This document shows positions 6,633 to 7,385 of a stretch of 7,385 nt of DNA, piece by piece. Position 1 is the first letter of the stretch, and each line of letters begins with the position of its first letter. The translations under genes and the position numbers were made by a program. The stretch is from Lachnospiraceae bacterium. Lineage in GTDB: Bacteria > Bacillota > Clostridia > Lachnospirales > Lachnospiraceae. The notes beneath the pieces were generated by a model. It was not told where the DNA came from. It saw nothing but the letters and a program-made list of their open reading frames with translations, and did no database searches. Location: assembly GCA_015258065.1 (NCBI GenBank), contig JABZIZ010000021.1, forward strand, positions 28,410-35,794, written 5' to 3'.

Positions 6633-7271
6633 ATGGCAGTATCATCGACAAAATCGACAAAAAAGCCAGTCGCAACCGTCAAGAAACAGCCAACGGAGCT
6701 CAGGAAAGCAGATCCGACCGCAGTTCGTGTCGTAGACACCGCGAAGAAAGAGATCAAAAGCGTAACACCTGCGGCAGAGAACACAATGACAGCGGACAAG
6801 ACTGACAAAGCAGAGAGGGAAAACGCAATGAAATCTGTAGGGACAAAGAAAGAAGCTCCGAAGAAAGCAGCTCCTAAGAAGGAGACGAAGGCGGTAGCGA
6901 AGGAAGAACCTAAGAAGGCGGAAGCCAAGGAAGAACCGAAGAAGGCGGCAGCCAAGGAAGAACCGAAGAAGGCGGCAGCCAAGGAAGCATCGAAAAAGGT
7001 GGCAGCGAAGAAGGAAACGAAGGCAGAGGGCAAGAAGACCACCAGGAAAGAAACAGCATCTCATCAGGAAGTACAGAGCAAGCTGGTGCTTCAATACGGA
7101 ACGATTTCGATTGATCAGGATACCCTTTTACAGAATATTCATAACTACCTGAAAGCGGATAAGGGAATCGAAGAATCGCAGATCCAGTCTCTGGATGTTT
7201 ATGTGAAACCGGAAGAGGGTAGGGCTTATGTCGTTGTAAACGGCGAAGAGCAGGGCAGCATTTTATTGTAA
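6633..7271 (+). CDS. Histone-H1-like Lys/Ala-rich protein with a DUF6465-like C-terminal domain
   Basis: This 212-residue protein is of unknown function. Residues 1-146 are low complexity, dominated by Lys, Ala, Glu, Thr and Pro, and resemble bacterial histone-H1-like tails. They include KEAPKKAAPK (73-82) and four 9-residue repeats (91-126). Residues about 147-212 form a compact domain (SKLVLQYGTISIDQDTLLQNI, then SLDVYVKPEEGRAYVVVNGE). From memory this matches a small Lachnospiraceae family, DUF6465, usually seen behind a similar Lys/Ala-rich tail. No signal peptide or membrane segment is visible, so it is probably cytoplasmic. Binding of DNA or RNA through the tail is inference only. ATG 6633 follows AAGGAAGG (6620-6627) at 5 bases. 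It has its own promoter and terminator, so it is monocistronic, and the good -35 suggests substantial expression. Confidence 0.85.
   Translation: MAVSSTKSTKKPVATVKKQPTELRKADPTAVRVVDTAKKEIKSVTPAAENTMTADKTDKAERENAMKSVGTKKEAPKKAAPKKETKAVAKEEPKKAEAKEEPKKAAAKEEPKKAAAKEASKKVAAKKETKAEGKKTTRKETASHQEVQSKLVLQYGTISIDQDTLLQNIHNYLKADKGIEESQIQSLDVYVKPEEGRAYVVVNGEEQGSILL
6903..7010 (+). repeat. Four 27-bp tandem repeats in the basic tail
   Basis: Units at 6903-6929, 6930-6956, 6957-6983 and 6984-7010 encode EEPKKAEAK, EEPKKAAAK, EEPKKAAAK and EASKKVAAK. Units 2 and 3 are identical in DNA and unit 1 is nearly so, so expansion looks recent. Degenerate copies flank the block (EAPKKAAPK before, KETKAEGKK after). 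Confidence 0.88.
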
Positions 7272-7285
7272 GAACGGAAACAGAA

Positions 7286-7324
7286 AAGAGCTCGGAGACG
7301 AATTTCTCCGGGCTCTTCTTTCAT
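7286..7324 (+). terminator. Intrinsic terminator after the Lys/Ala-rich protein gene
   Basis: The arms 7286-7298 and 7305-7317 pair over 13 positions with one T-G wobble and a 6-base loop (CGAATT). A short T-rich tail (CTTTCAT) follows. The hairpin starts 14 bases after the stop codon. It also appears to be the target structure of the intron that begins at 7326. Confidence 0.85.
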
Positions 7325-7325
7325 G

Positions 7326-7385
7326 GTGCGCCCAGCGGCGCACGTTTCTAACCGGTGCAAGTCCGGAGTCCGCCCGGTAGTGGGA
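7326..7385 (+). mobile_element. 5' end of a group II intron, probably class C (IIC); truncated by the window
   Basis: The sequence opens with GTGCGCCCAG, matching the GUGYG 5' consensus of group II introns. A perfect 7-bp hairpin follows (GTGCGCC 7326-7332, GGCGCAC 7337-7343). Next comes CCGG-TGCAAGT-CCGG (7352-7366), which has the same layout as the GGGTGAGAGTCCC element I recall near the 5' end of the Oceanobacillus iheyensis IIC intron. The start lies 8 bases after a terminator stem, the habitual target of IIC introns. The maturase gene and domains V and VI, if present, lie beyond the window. The class assignment is inference; the group II call is more secure. Confidence 0.75.

Noticed and set aside
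6557..6805. GTG-initiated plus-strand frame overlapping the start of the Lys/Ala-rich gene
   Set aside because: It has a G-rich stretch upstream, but its product is a frame-shifted shadow of the real gene with no recognisable domain, and it ends without supporting context.

Overview
The window looks like chromosomal DNA from a Clostridia-type Firmicute, most likely a gut or rumen Lachnospiraceae relative. The evidence is purine-rich Shine-Dalgarno sites, moderate GC content, an esterase that closely resembles Butyrivibrio Est1E as I remember it, and a Lys/Ala-rich protein with a small C-terminal domain of a type I associate with Lachnospiraceae (DUF6465-like). The taxonomic call is inference. 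No database search was possible.

Layout. Positions 2-1366 (+) are the 3' part of mfd, the transcription-repair coupling factor. It carries an in-frame block of three 14-residue repeats between the helicase module and the C-terminal D7 domain. Downstream are a non-coding array of six 17-bp direct repeats (1377-1478), an alpha/beta-hydrolase of the feruloyl-esterase type (1515-2285), a PLP-dependent class I/II aminotransferase (2379-3572), and uppP/bacA, undecaprenyl-diphosphate phosphatase (3666-4502, with a TTG start). These four genes are co-directional with 90-150 bp gaps and could share transcripts, but their functions do not form one pathway.

A convergent gene (6265-4514, minus) encodes a soluble FIST-GGDEF diguanylate cyclase that ends 11 bp from the uppP stop. 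A gene-free stretch of about 350 bp (6282-6632) separates it from a divergently transcribed gene (6633-7271, +). That gene has a good sigma-A-type promoter and encodes a histone-H1-like Lys/Ala/Glu/Pro-rich tail joined to a compact C-terminal domain. A 13-bp terminator hairpin follows (7286-7324).

The last 60 bases (7326-7385) have the sequence and folding pattern of the 5' end of a group II intron. They begin with GTGCG a few bases after the terminator stem, which is the insertion habit of class C (IIC) introns. The rest of the intron lies outside the window.

Most of the window is ordinary housekeeping and accessory content. The features most worth a second look are the intron at the terminator, the 17-bp array, the FIST-GGDEF protein with a degenerate inhibitory site and an overlapping upstream mini-ORF, and the repeat-bearing Mfd and tail proteins. 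I see no clear sign of a wholly new multi-gene system.
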